From positions 97,416-161,415 of the forward strand of contig NZ_JAVHUY010000019.1 of assembly GCF_031085175.1 (NCBI RefSeq): a stretch of DNA of 64,000 nucleotides, read 5' to 3'. Shown piece by piece: positions 17,313 through 25,786 of this stretch (the stretch's first letter is position 1; each line of letters begins with the position of its first letter). Both the position numbers and the translations under genes were made by a program. Origin of the DNA: Phytohabitans maris (GTDB lineage: Bacteria > Actinomycetota > Actinomycetes > Mycobacteriales > Micromonosporaceae). The notes under the pieces were generated by a model. The model ran no database searches. It was not told the DNA's origin and worked only from the letters and a program-made list of their open reading frames with translations.

Positions 17313-18002
17313 TCACTGAGAGCCCCGAGGCGCGATCCCGGGAGGCATCCGCGAGGCGCGATCCGCCCAGCCGGCGGCGGCGAGCACCGCGCCCACCTCG
17401 CCGTCGGTCACCTGGTGGAAGTCGTGGTAGTAGCGGCTGACCGAGCCGAAGTCGGCCAGGCAGAGCGGGCACACGAGGTCGTCGACCACGGCGGCGATTT
17501 CCTCGCAGGCTTGCGTGGAGCCGACCGGAACGGCGAGCACGACGCGTTCGGCGCCCAGCCGGCGTGCCACCACCACGGCCGCTCGCGCGGTGGCGCCGGT
17601 CGCTAGGCCGTCATCGACGATGATCACGGTGTGGCCGGCGAGGTCGAGGGGTGGGCGGTCGCGGCGAAAGCGGGCTTCGCGCCGGGCCCGCTCGGCTTCC
17701 TCCGCGCGGGTGACCTCGGCGATCTGCCCGGGCTCCAGGCGGCTGGCGATGTCGTCGTTGAGCACGCGGACGCCGTGCGGGCCGAGTGCGCCGAACGCCA
17801 CCTCGGGCGCCCACGGCACTCCCAGCTTGCGGACCACCAGCACGTCGAGTGGGGCGCCGAGCCGCGCCGCGACCTCGGCGGCCACCGGCACGCCGCCGCG
17901 GGCCAGGCCGAGGACGACCGTCCCGGACCGGCCGGCGTAGAGCCGCAGCCGGTCGGCGAGCACCGCACCGGCCGCCTGCCGGTCGCGGAAGGCGGCTCCC
18001 AC
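17313..18002 (-). CDS. phosphoribosyltransferase-domain protein
   Basis: 229 residues with a type I phosphoribosyltransferase fold. The PRPP-binding motif reads VIIVDDGLATGATARAA, and the N-terminal part has VLGLARGGVPVAAEVA and LDVLVVRKLGVPW, typical of the stand-alone predicted PRTases found in many actinomycetes, often beside hydrolases. The acceptor base is not predictable. The GTG start at 18002 follows GGAGGT with no spacing, so the true start could differ slightly, but upstream sequence is degenerate repeat rather than coding. It is 22 bases from the zinc-ribbon start. Confidence 0.85.
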   Translation of the reverse strand: MGAAFRDRQAAGAVLADRLRLYAGRSGTVVLGLARGGVPVAAEVAARLGAPLDVLVVRKLGVPWAPEVAFGALGPHGVRVLNDDIASRLEPGQIAEVTRAEEAERARREARFRRDRPPLDLAGHTVIIVDDGLATGATARAAVVVARRLGAERVVLAVPVGSTQACEEIAAVVDDLVCPLCLADFGSVSRYYHDFHQVTDGEVGAVLAAAGWADRASRMPPGIAPRGSQ

Positions 18003-18019
18003 ACCTCCAAGGTGTACGC

Positions 18020-18300
18020 CGGTCCCGGCCGCCGCGCCAGGAAAGACCCCGGGCGCGGTGCGGGCGCCGGACGCGAGGAAGGCGCCAGGACCTGGGGGCG
18101 GGCGCGCCCGGCGCCAGGGAAGTGGGCCGCCGCGTCAGGTAAAGAGCCCAAAGTCGCGCAAGCGCCCGGCGCCGGGAAGGACCCCAGGCCGTGGAGGCGA
18201 GCGCCCGGGAAAGTGAGCCGCCGCGCCCAGAAAGGGCTGGGGTGCGAGGGAAGCGGGCGGCCCGCGCTAGGAAGGGGCCGGGCGGCGGAACGCGGGCGCC
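18020..18300 (-). repeat. degenerate repeat array between two genes
   Basis: About nine imperfect copies of CTTTCCTGGCGCC-like units (minus strand), 25-40 bases apart. The series runs from the last codons of the GT87-like gene (the FLAWAP segment) to the start of the phosphoribosyltransferase gene. Copies differ by small changes and two are cut by stop codons in the gene's frame. It looks like repeated copying of the 3' end of the upstream gene. Confidence 0.55.
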
Positions 18301-19469
18301 CATGCCAGAAAGGCGACCGGATAGAGCAGGTAGCCGAACCGGGTCGAGGGCATGAGCAGGATCGCGGCCAGTAGGCCGTACCCGCAGATGATGGCGGCCG
18401 CGGCGGCCGTGCGGGGTGGGCGGCGGGCGAGCCAGACGGCGATCGCGATCGCGGCGGCGGCGAGCAGCGCGCCCGCGATGGCGCGGCCGGCGGGGAGGTT
18501 GTCGGCGATCAGGTGGCCGGGAAACGGGGATTGCGCCGGGCTCGTCACCACGCCCTCCCCCAGCGGGAAGCGGATCACGTTGTCGACGAACGCGGTCGCG
18601 TCCACCAGGATCGCGGGCAGCAGCGCCGCCGTGGGCAGCCCGATCGCGCCGGCGGCCAGGCGCGCGGCCGGTCGCCGCCCGGCGGTGAGGCCGTGGACCA
18701 GCAGCACGGCCGCGACCGGCCAGGCGAAGAGCTTGAGGGCGGCGGCCAGCCCGACCGCGATGCCCGCCGCGCCGTGCCGCCGCGCGGCGCAAAAAGCCAG
18801 AGCCAGAAGACAAAGCGCGAGTACGGGTACGTCGTCGCCACCCGTCGCCAGCGTGAGCGGTACGAGCGGGATCACGGTGCTGAGCTGGAGTGCGCGCAGC
18901 AGCGCGGGTCCCCGCTCCAGCAGCCGGATCGCGAGTCCCAGCCCGGCGATCGTGGCCAGCGCGAACCAGATCCGCGCGTCCGTCCACCAGGCGTCGCCGG
19001 CGATCGCGCGAGGCAGGCCGAAGAGGGCCATCCCCGGCTGGTACGGCAGGTAGCCGAGCAGCTGCTCCCCCGGCGGCAGGGTGGCGATGGTGTCGCTGGA
19101 GAGGTAGGGCGTGCCGTGGTCGAGCAGGCGCTGGCCGCCCTGCTCGATGACGATCACTTCCTCCTGTGCCCGGTCGGTGCGCCCATCCGCCCGCTGCACG
19201 GCCTGGATCACCATCGGCAGGAGCGCGGTAGTGGCGAAGGCGAAGGCGGCGACGAGCGCGCGTTCCCGGGTACCCGGCCGGTGTGCGACAAGCTGGACCA
19301 CGACGGCGATGGCCGCGACCGCGTAGCCGGCGGTGGCGACCGCGCCCCAGGCCCGGTGTGGCAGCAGCGTCGAGGTGGCGGCGGTGATCGCGGCGAAGGC
19401 CGCGGAGAGGGTGTAGAGGGCGAGGTCGGCGGTGAGCGTTCGGGTTTGGGTGCCTTCCGCGACGCTCAC
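18267..19469 (-). CDS. GT87-like polytopic membrane protein
   Basis: 400 residues with about eleven membrane helices. The large first external loop (DGRTDRAQEEVIVIEQGGQ and LDHGTPYLSSDT) precedes a segment YLPYQPGMALFGLPR, followed by LATGGDDVPVLALCLLAL and AALKLFAWPVAAVLL. These features fit GT87-type glycosyltransferases that use polyprenyl-phosphate sugars. Its GTG start overlaps the end of the GGDEF-EAL gene by four bases, so the two are translationally coupled; whether c-di-GMP controls this enzyme is speculation. Its 3' end merges into a degenerate repeat array. Confidence 0.8.
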   Translation of the reverse strand: MSVAEGTQTRTLTADLALYTLSAAFAAITAATSTLLPHRAWGAVATAGYAVAAIAVVVQLVAHRPGTRERALVAAFAFATTALLPMVIQAVQRADGRTDRAQEEVIVIEQGGQRLLDHGTPYLSSDTIATLPPGEQLLGYLPYQPGMALFGLPRAIAGDAWWTDARIWFALATIAGLGLAIRLLERGPALLRALQLSTVIPLVPLTLATGGDDVPVLALCLLALAFCAARRHGAAGIAVGLAAALKLFAWPVAAVLLVHGLTAGRRPAARLAAGAIGLPTAALLPAILVDATAFVDNVIRFPLGEGVVTSPAQSPFPGHLIADNLPAGRAIAGALLAAAAIAIAVWLARRPPRTAAAAAIICGYGLLAAILLMPSTRFGYLLYPVAFLAWAPAFRRPAPS

Positions 19470-22021
19470 GCGGGCAAGTGTGGCAGGCGATCACCCCGCC
19501 CGCGGCTGCCGGGGCGGCGGTTGGGCGAGAGGCGGATGACCGATCCCTCGTCGTGCAGGGCCGGGGCGAGCGTGCCGGGGCGGCCGCCGGAGCCGCGGTG
19601 CAGCGCGGCGAGCAGGCGGGCGGAGGGCATCGGGCGGGCGAAGAGGTGGCCCTGGCCGGCGGTGCAGCCCATCTCCCACAGCGCCCGGCGCTGCGGCTCG
19701 CTCTCCACGCCCTCGGCGACGACCACGAGGTCGAGGCTGCGCCCGAGGTCTAATGTGGAGCGAATCACGGCGGTGGCCTCGGGCGAGGTCTCCATCTCGT
19801 GGACGAAGCCGCGGTCGATCTTCAGCTCGTGTACCGGGATGCGGGAGAGCACCGACAGCGACGAGTAGCCGGTGCCGAAGTCGTCGAGCGCGAGCCGCAC
19901 ACCCGCGTCGCGCAGCTGGCCCAGTACCTGGTCGACGACCTCGAGCTGGCTGATCGTGAGCGTCTCGGTCAGCTCCAGGAAGAGGCGGTCGGGTGGCAGG
20001 TCGTGGGCGCGCAGCCGGGCCACGACCGAGCTGGGAAAGCGCGGGTCGAGCAGGCTGCGCGGCGAGACGTTGACGGCGACCGGCAGGTCGAACCCGGCGT
20101 CGCGCCAGGCGCCCGCCGCGATCAGCGACTGGTCGAGCACCGCGTCGGCGAACGCCGGGAGCAGGCCGGAGCGCTCGACCGTCTCCAGGAAGCGGCGCGG
20201 GTCGAGGCTGCCCCGGTCGGGGTGGTGCCAGCGGGCCAGCGCCTCCGCGCCCACCACCTCGCCGCTGCCCAGGTCGACGATCGGCTGGAAGGTCACGCTG
20301 AACTCGTGCTGGGTCAGCGCCCGCGGCAGGTCGCCGCCGAGCGCGAGGCGGCCGACGTCGGCGGTGTCGCGGGCCCGCACGTACGTGGCGGTGCGCTGGC
20401 CGGAGCGCTTGGCCTGGTACATGGCGACGTCGGCGCGGCGCAGCAGCTCGGACATCCCGCCGCTGCCCGGCGCGACCGCGATGCCGCCGCTGGCCTCGAC
20501 GCTGATCCGCATGCCGTCGAGCGACATCGGCTCGTGCAGCGCGGCGAGCAGCCCTTCGGCCCGGTGGGCCGCGATCGCGGGCGCGGGCAGCCCGGTGATC
20601 AGCACCGCGAACTCGTCGCCGCCCAGCCGTGCGACCAGGTCGTCGGTGCGGGCCTCCCGGCGCAGGCGGGACGCCACCTCGACCAGTACGCGGTCGCCGG
20701 CGGCGTGGCCGAGCGTGTCGTTGATCTCCTTGAAGTGGTTGAGGTCGATCAGTACCAGCGCGGTGACCCCGTCGACGTGGCGGTTGGCGAACAGCTCGGT
20801 GCCGTGCTCCAGCAGCTGCCGCCGGTTGGCCAGCCCGGTGAGCGCGTCGTGTGCCGCGGCCCGGGCGTGCTCGGCGGCGACCCGGGTCAGCTCCTCGTAT
20901 GCCGAGGCGTTGCGGACGGCGGTGCAGAGGGCGGAGGCGAAGGTGCGCAGCGTGTAGCTCTCGCGCTCGGAGAGCTTTACGGCGCCGTGGACGCGCAGCC
21001 GCAGCTCGCCGACGTCGGCGCTGCCCTCGTGCCCTTCCAGCGCGCGCGGGATGACCGTGCCGCTGGTGGCCGGCGCGTCCGGCGCGGGTCCGTCGTACGT
21101 GATGCCGCCGGCGTTGCCCCGCACCAGCCGCGGCCGGTCGTGCAGCTCCACCTCGACCTCGTCGACCGAGAAGAGCTCGGCGGCACGGATGACCGCGCTG
21201 CTCAGTACGGCGTCGAGGTCGACGTCGTTGAGCGCGTCGGTGGCCTGGGCGAGCCGCTGCCACGCATGCCGCTCCTCCCGGCTGCGCACCCGGGCGGAGT
21301 AGGCGAGGTGGAGGCTGAGCACCACCGGCGGGATGACGATGAGCAGGCGGCTGTTGACCTGAAGCAGCGCCAGTGTCGCCACGGCGACGACGAAACGGGC
21401 GAGGCTGCCGCCGAGGCGAAGGTCCCAGTTTGTGCGGAATCGCTGCTTGACCGAGGTGCGTGAGGCGAGCGCGAGGATCGGGATCGTGAGCAGCTCGTCG
21501 AGGATGATCGCCGCGACGTAGCCGACCGCCAAGGCTCCGATCATCTCGGTGGGGCGCTCGGCGGGCTCGTGCCAGTTGAAAGCCAGCACGGAGAGTCCGA
21601 TGGTGCCGGCGACCAGCGTCTCCTTGCCGACGCCGAACGCCACGCGCAGCGGCGGCACCTTCGTGATGATCCGGATTACCGCTACACCCAGCGCGGTCGC
21701 CAGGATCACCCACGGCACCGGCACTACGGCGAAACCGACGATCATGGCGGTCTCGGTCCAGGACACGCCGTGGTTGTTTGCCCGGACCCGGATTCGGACC
21801 ATCGCGGTGCACGCCAACACCACGAGCAGCAGCACGGCGGCGAGCGTGGTCGGGGAGGCGGTGATGTCGTTGGTGACGATCGCGAACACCGAGATCGATC
21901 CGACGGCTCCCGCGACCAGCGCGACGAGACCGACAAGCAGCAACAGCCGCCGATCGGTCTCATTGTCGCGTTGCTCTGTGCGGGTCACGCTCGGTCCCTC
22001 GATAAGCCCGCTCATCGTCAC
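19466..22021 (-). CDS. membrane GGDEF-EAL c-di-GMP turnover protein
   Basis: About 851 residues. Residues ~25-220 carry several membrane helices; ~240-390 look like a GAF-type sensor. The GGDEF domain has an intact GGDEF near residue 466 and an RTDD inhibitory-site motif five residues before it. The EAL domain is also complete: GAEALARW, VNVSPRS, ELTET, DDFGTGYSS, LKIDRGF and VVAEGVE. It could thus both make and break c-di-GMP, with the balance set by its sensor. The start may be the GTG at 22021 or the ATG at 22015. It shares a four-base overlap with the GT87-like gene. Confidence 0.92.
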   Translation of the reverse strand: MTMSGLIEGPSVTRTEQRDNETDRRLLLLVGLVALVAGAVGSISVFAIVTNDITASPTTLAAVLLLVVLACTAMVRIRVRANNHGVSWTETAMIVGFAVVPVPWVILATALGVAVIRIITKVPPLRVAFGVGKETLVAGTIGLSVLAFNWHEPAERPTEMIGALAVGYVAAIILDELLTIPILALASRTSVKQRFRTNWDLRLGGSLARFVVAVATLALLQVNSRLLIVIPPVVLSLHLAYSARVRSREERHAWQRLAQATDALNDVDLDAVLSSAVIRAAELFSVDEVEVELHDRPRLVRGNAGGITYDGPAPDAPATSGTVIPRALEGHEGSADVGELRLRVHGAVKLSERESYTLRTFASALCTAVRNASAYEELTRVAAEHARAAAHDALTGLANRRQLLEHGTELFANRHVDGVTALVLIDLNHFKEINDTLGHAAGDRVLVEVASRLRREARTDDLVARLGGDEFAVLITGLPAPAIAAHRAEGLLAALHEPMSLDGMRISVEASGGIAVAPGSGGMSELLRRADVAMYQAKRSGQRTATYVRARDTADVGRLALGGDLPRALTQHEFSVTFQPIVDLGSGEVVGAEALARWHHPDRGSLDPRRFLETVERSGLLPAFADAVLDQSLIAAGAWRDAGFDLPVAVNVSPRSLLDPRFPSSVVARLRAHDLPPDRLFLELTETLTISQLEVVDQVLGQLRDAGVRLALDDFGTGYSSLSVLSRIPVHELKIDRGFVHEMETSPEATAVIRSTLDLGRSLDLVVVAEGVESEPQRRALWEMGCTAGQGHLFARPMPSARLLAALHRGSGGRPGTLAPALHDEGSVIRLSPNRRPGSRGRGDRLPHLPA

Positions 22022-22648
22022 CGATGCTCGCCCGCTAGCCTACGGTTGGTCGCCCTATAGCGACAGTGATTCACACCCAGTCGTTGCCGCGCATGACGTC
22101 TCCTTCGGCATACACGCACAAGTAGCGAAACTGTTTTAGCCGCTATGTGCCGGTCCAGCCCTCGTCTTACCGAGAAGGAGCCTAAGGGAAGCGTCGCGCA
22201 GTTAGCACTAATAAGTGCCTTAATGCGCAGTATCAGCAAGTATGGCCCGGATTGTCACGCCCTGTCCTTAAGCGTGAACGGAGTGCAATCGTCGTCCTAT
22301 CAGAAGCGTTTCCGCTCCATCTACAGTTACTCGTTTTGTAGTCTTACGGAAGAGTCGATCTTGTAGATCGCCTGATCACGTGCTGTGGTGCAAAGCGCCA
22401 TAACCTTAGCGGCTCGTCCGATACGTACGTTGTGGCCAGGGTCTCATATGCGGATGCAAGGTCGCTTCGCCCGCCTATTTGATCAGATCGATTAGCCCTT
22501 CATCCGCTATATGGCAAGAGCCTGTCAAAGGCCCGACTGCAACCGGACGGAAACGCAACCCGCCGCTTCGGGACCGTTCCTGAGGCCGGTTACCCTGCAT
22601 GGTCGGTGGTCCGACACTATATCGATCCTTCTCTCTGGGAGACAAACG
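22022..22648. promoter_or_regulatory. AT-richer divergent control region
   Basis: About 630 bases between the divergent GGDEF-EAL and SARP genes, clearly lower in G/C than the rest of the window (for example 22200-22500). It contains several short palindromic stretches around GATC (GATCTTGTAGATC near 22358, TGATCAGATCGA near 22482). No frame shows actinomycete codon bias, and I see no known riboswitch. Most likely long promoter and operator DNA. Confidence 0.5.
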
Positions 22649-25600
22649 GTGTTGGAGGTGCGGGTCCTAGGGCCGTTGGAGGTCCGAGTCAACGGTGTGG
22701 CATTGCCGTTGGGCACGCGGAAGCAGCAGACGGTTCTGGCGATGTTGGCGGTCCAATCCGGGCGGGTGGTGGGTCTCGATGAGCTGATCGACGAGCTGTG
22801 GCCGGCCGATCCGCCAGCGTCCGCCGTACCCAACGCGCGCACGTACGCGGCCAACCTCCGCCGCCTCTTCGACGCCGCCGAGCCGACCCGCGGCCTGATC
22901 AGCCGGCAGGGCGACGGCTACCTGTTGCAGGCGGATCGGTCCGACATCGACCTGCCCGCCTTCCTCGACGACTGCCAGGGCGCCCGCGAGCTGCGCGCCA
23001 GCGGCGAACCGGCCAAGGCGGCCACCCTGCTCGCCGGCGCGCTCGCCCGGTGGCGCGGTCCGATGCTCGCCGGAGTGACGCAGGGCCCGGTGCTCGCCGG
23101 CCGCGCGGCGGCGCTGGAGGAGGAGCGGCTGGTCGCCACCGAGGACCTCGCCGAGCTCTACCTGGAGCTGGGCCAGCCGGCCGAAGCGGCCCGGCTCATG
23201 CGCGACCACACCCACGCGCACCCGCTGCGCGAGCGGGCGTACGGGCTGCTCATGCGCGCCCGGGTGGCGATGGACGACGTTGCCGGCGCGCTGAGCGCCT
23301 ACGCCGCGGCCCGCCGGACGCTCGGCGAGGAACTCGGCATCGAGCCCGGCCCGGAGCTGCGCCGGCTGCACCGGGCCGCGCTGAAGCCCGCCGCCGAGCC
23401 GGCCCCGGCCGTCCCCGCCGAGGCACCGCCGCCGGTGCCGCGCTGGTTGCCCCGCCGGGTCGCCGACTTCACCGGCCGGGCGGACCTGGTGGCCCGCCTG
23501 CTGCGCGCCGGGCGGGAGGCGGGTGCCGACCCGGTCATCAAAGTGATCGACGGGATGGCCGGCAGCGGAAAGACGACGCTGGCCGTACACGTCGCGCACC
23601 AGCTCGCCGAGCACTACCCGGACGCGCAGCTCTTCATCGACCTGCAGGGCCACGGCGAGAGCAGCCCGGTCGAGCCCGCCGCGGCGCTGGGCACCCTGCT
23701 CCGGCAGCTCGGCGTGCCGGCCGAGCGGATTCCGGCCGACGTCTACGACCGGGTCGCGCTCTGGCGCAACGAGCTGGCCCGGCGCCGCGCGGTCGTCGTA
23801 CTCGACAACGCGGCCAGCACCGACCAGGTCACCCCGCTGCTGCCCACGGCGCCGGCGGCGGTGGTCCTGGTGACCAGCCGGCGACGCCTCGCCGCGATGG
23901 AGGGCGGGCATCCGGAGTCGCTTCCGGTGCTCTCGCCGGACGAGGCCATCGACCTGCTGGCCAACGTGGTGGGGCCGGAGCGGGTCCGGGCCGAGCCCGA
24001 GGCGGCCGGCCGGGTGGCGGCGCGCTGCGGCTACCTGCCGCTCGCGATCCGGCTGGCCGGCGCGCGGCTCGCCCACCGGACCGGCTGGCGCCTGGCCGAC
24101 CTCGCCGAGCGGCTCGGGCACCAGGCGTCCGTGCTCGACGAGCTGACCGCGGAGAACCGCTCGATCGCCAGCGCGTTCGGCCTCTCCTACACTCCCCTGC
24201 GCGAGCCGACAAAGCGGATGTTTCGGCTCCTCGGCCTCTGGCCGGGCGAGCACTTTCCGGTCGAAGCGGCGGCGGCGCTGAGCGGGCTCCCCCTCCCGGA
24301 GGCCGTGCTGGCGATCGACGAGCTGGTCGACCGCCACCTCGTGGAGGAGCCGGACGCGGGCCGCTTTCGCCTGCACGACCTGATGGCCGAGTACGCACAC
24401 GCGCTGGCGGTGGCCGTCGACCCTCCTGCCGAGCGCGAAGCCGCCATCCGTGGCCTGCTCGACCACTACCTGTACTCCGTCGCGGCGGTGACGGAGCCGA
24501 TGGAGCCGGCCGCGCTCCGCCGCCACCTCGCGCTGGGCCGGCCCGCGCGCCCGGACCTCATCGAGGGGCAGGGACCGGTGGACAGCGACTGGCTGGAGCG
24601 TGAGAACGCTAACGTCCGGGCCCTGGTGCGCCACGCCGCGCAAGCCGGGCACGACGGGTACGCCTGGCGGCTGGCCCGCGCGCCCTGGCGCTTCCACTAC
24701 CTGCGGGGCTACCTGGACGACATCGTCGAGCTGCACGAGTGCGGTCTGCGCGCTGCCGAGCGGCTCGAAGACGACACCGCCATCGCCTCGATGCACAACT
24801 ACCTCGCCTCCGGCTACCAGCGGGTCGGCCGTTCCCAGGAGGCGGTGCACCACCTCGAGATCGCCATCAGGCTCCGCGAGCAGGCCGGCGACCTGGGCGG
24901 TGCCGGCCAGAGCCGGGTGAACGCGGCGAGCGTCTACTGGCTGCTCGGGCGGTTCGAGGAGGCCGCCTCGATCAACCTCAAGGCGCTGGCCGAGAGCCGG
25001 CGGTCCGGCGGGCTCTCCGTCCTGCTCCTCCTGCCCAACCTCGGCATACCGCTGATGTACCTCGGGCGGCTGGACGAGGCGCTCCGGGCGCACCGCTGGC
25101 ACCTGTTCATGGCCCGGCAGAGCGGCGACTACTACCACCTGGCGCAGGCGCTCGGCCACATCGGCGCGGTACGCGTGCGCATGGGCGAGCCGCGCGCCGC
25201 AATCCGGGTCGTCAACGCGTCGGTCGCACTCAAGAAGCGGATCGGCATCCGGCTAGGGGTCGCCGAGTCCCTCAACGACCTGGGCTGCGCGTACCGGCAT
25301 CTCGGGCACCTGGCCGAGGCGGAGCGGCTGCACCGGCTGGCGCTGGCCGAGTCGGCGGCGGTGGGACACCGGAGCATCGACGTCGTCGCCCTGAACGACC
25401 TTGGCGCGACGCTCGCGCTCGCCGGCCGGCCCGACGCGGCGATCCAGACGCACGAGCAGGCGCTGGCGCTGGCCACCCGGATCGCCAACCCGTACGAGCA
25501 GGCGCGGGCGCTCGCCGGTATCGCCGCCCAGCGGGTGGAGGACGACCCGGCCGAGGCGCGGCGGCTGTGGGAGCGGGCGCTGGTCCTGTTTCGCCAGATG

Positions 25601-25654
25601 AACGTGCCGGAGCGGTACGAGGTGGCGGAGCGCCTCGTCGAGCTGCTGCCCTGA
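22649..25654 (+). CDS. SARP-family transcription regulator with NB-ARC and TPR domains
   Basis: About 1001 residues in the AfsR-like layout. An OmpR-type winged helix (~1-95, VLEVRVLGPLEVRVNG) is followed by a BTAD helical domain (~100-245), a STAND ATPase (P-loop GMAGSGKTT near 301, VVLDNAAS, LVTSRRR), a helical region, and C-terminal TPRs (~650-1000). Such proteins bind direct repeats in target promoters and often govern secondary metabolism. The GTG at 22649 has GGGAGA six bases upstream and starts the DNA-binding domain correctly; an earlier ATG at 22511 lies in non-coding-like DNA. No biosynthetic cluster is present in the window. Confidence 0.94.
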   Translation: MLEVRVLGPLEVRVNGVALPLGTRKQQTVLAMLAVQSGRVVGLDELIDELWPADPPASAVPNARTYAANLRRLFDAAEPTRGLISRQGDGYLLQADRSDIDLPAFLDDCQGARELRASGEPAKAATLLAGALARWRGPMLAGVTQGPVLAGRAAALEEERLVATEDLAELYLELGQPAEAARLMRDHTHAHPLRERAYGLLMRARVAMDDVAGALSAYAAARRTLGEELGIEPGPELRRLHRAALKPAAEPAPAVPAEAPPPVPRWLPRRVADFTGRADLVARLLRAGREAGADPVIKVIDGMAGSGKTTLAVHVAHQLAEHYPDAQLFIDLQGHGESSPVEPAAALGTLLRQLGVPAERIPADVYDRVALWRNELARRRAVVVLDNAASTDQVTPLLPTAPAAVVLVTSRRRLAAMEGGHPESLPVLSPDEAIDLLANVVGPERVRAEPEAAGRVAARCGYLPLAIRLAGARLAHRTGWRLADLAERLGHQASVLDELTAENRSIASAFGLSYTPLREPTKRMFRLLGLWPGEHFPVEAAAALSGLPLPEAVLAIDELVDRHLVEEPDAGRFRLHDLMAEYAHALAVAVDPPAEREAAIRGLLDHYLYSVAAVTEPMEPAALRRHLALGRPARPDLIEGQGPVDSDWLERENANVRALVRHAAQAGHDGYAWRLARAPWRFHYLRGYLDDIVELHECGLRAAERLEDDTAIASMHNYLASGYQRVGRSQEAVHHLEIAIRLREQAGDLGGAGQSRVNAASVYWLLGRFEEAASINLKALAESRRSGGLSVLLLLPNLGIPLMYLGRLDEALRAHRWHLFMARQSGDYYHLAQALGHIGAVRVRMGEPRAAIRVVNASVALKKRIGIRLGVAESLNDLGCAYRHLGHLAEAERLHRLALAESAAVGHRSIDVVALNDLGATLALAGRPDAAIQTHEQALALATRIANPYEQARALAGIAAQRVEDDPAEARRLWERALVLFRQMNVPERYEVAERLVELLP

Positions 25655-25786
25655 CCGGCAAGCACGTATCGCCGTTTTATCGATTCCTTGTCGATCTCCT
25701 GCGCGCCGCCCCCGTACGGTCCGCTGGTGCCCGTGGCAAAGGCGCACAGCTCGTGCCCGTTTTGGGCACACAGGGAGGCGTAAGAG

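Noticed and set aside
17611..19494. 627-residue minus-strand frame through the GT87-like and phosphoribosyltransferase region
   Set aside because: Composition is Arg/Pro/Ala/Gly-rich without motifs; two recognised proteins lie in another frame of the same strand.
22145..22366. 73-residue frame in the region between the GGDEF-EAL and SARP genes
   Set aside because: No actinomycete codon bias, no ribosome site, no motif; the region is better read as control DNA.
22022..22648. Possible c-di-GMP riboswitch near the GGDEF-EAL gene
   Set aside because: I could not find the conserved GEMM core or its tetraloop receptor on either strand.
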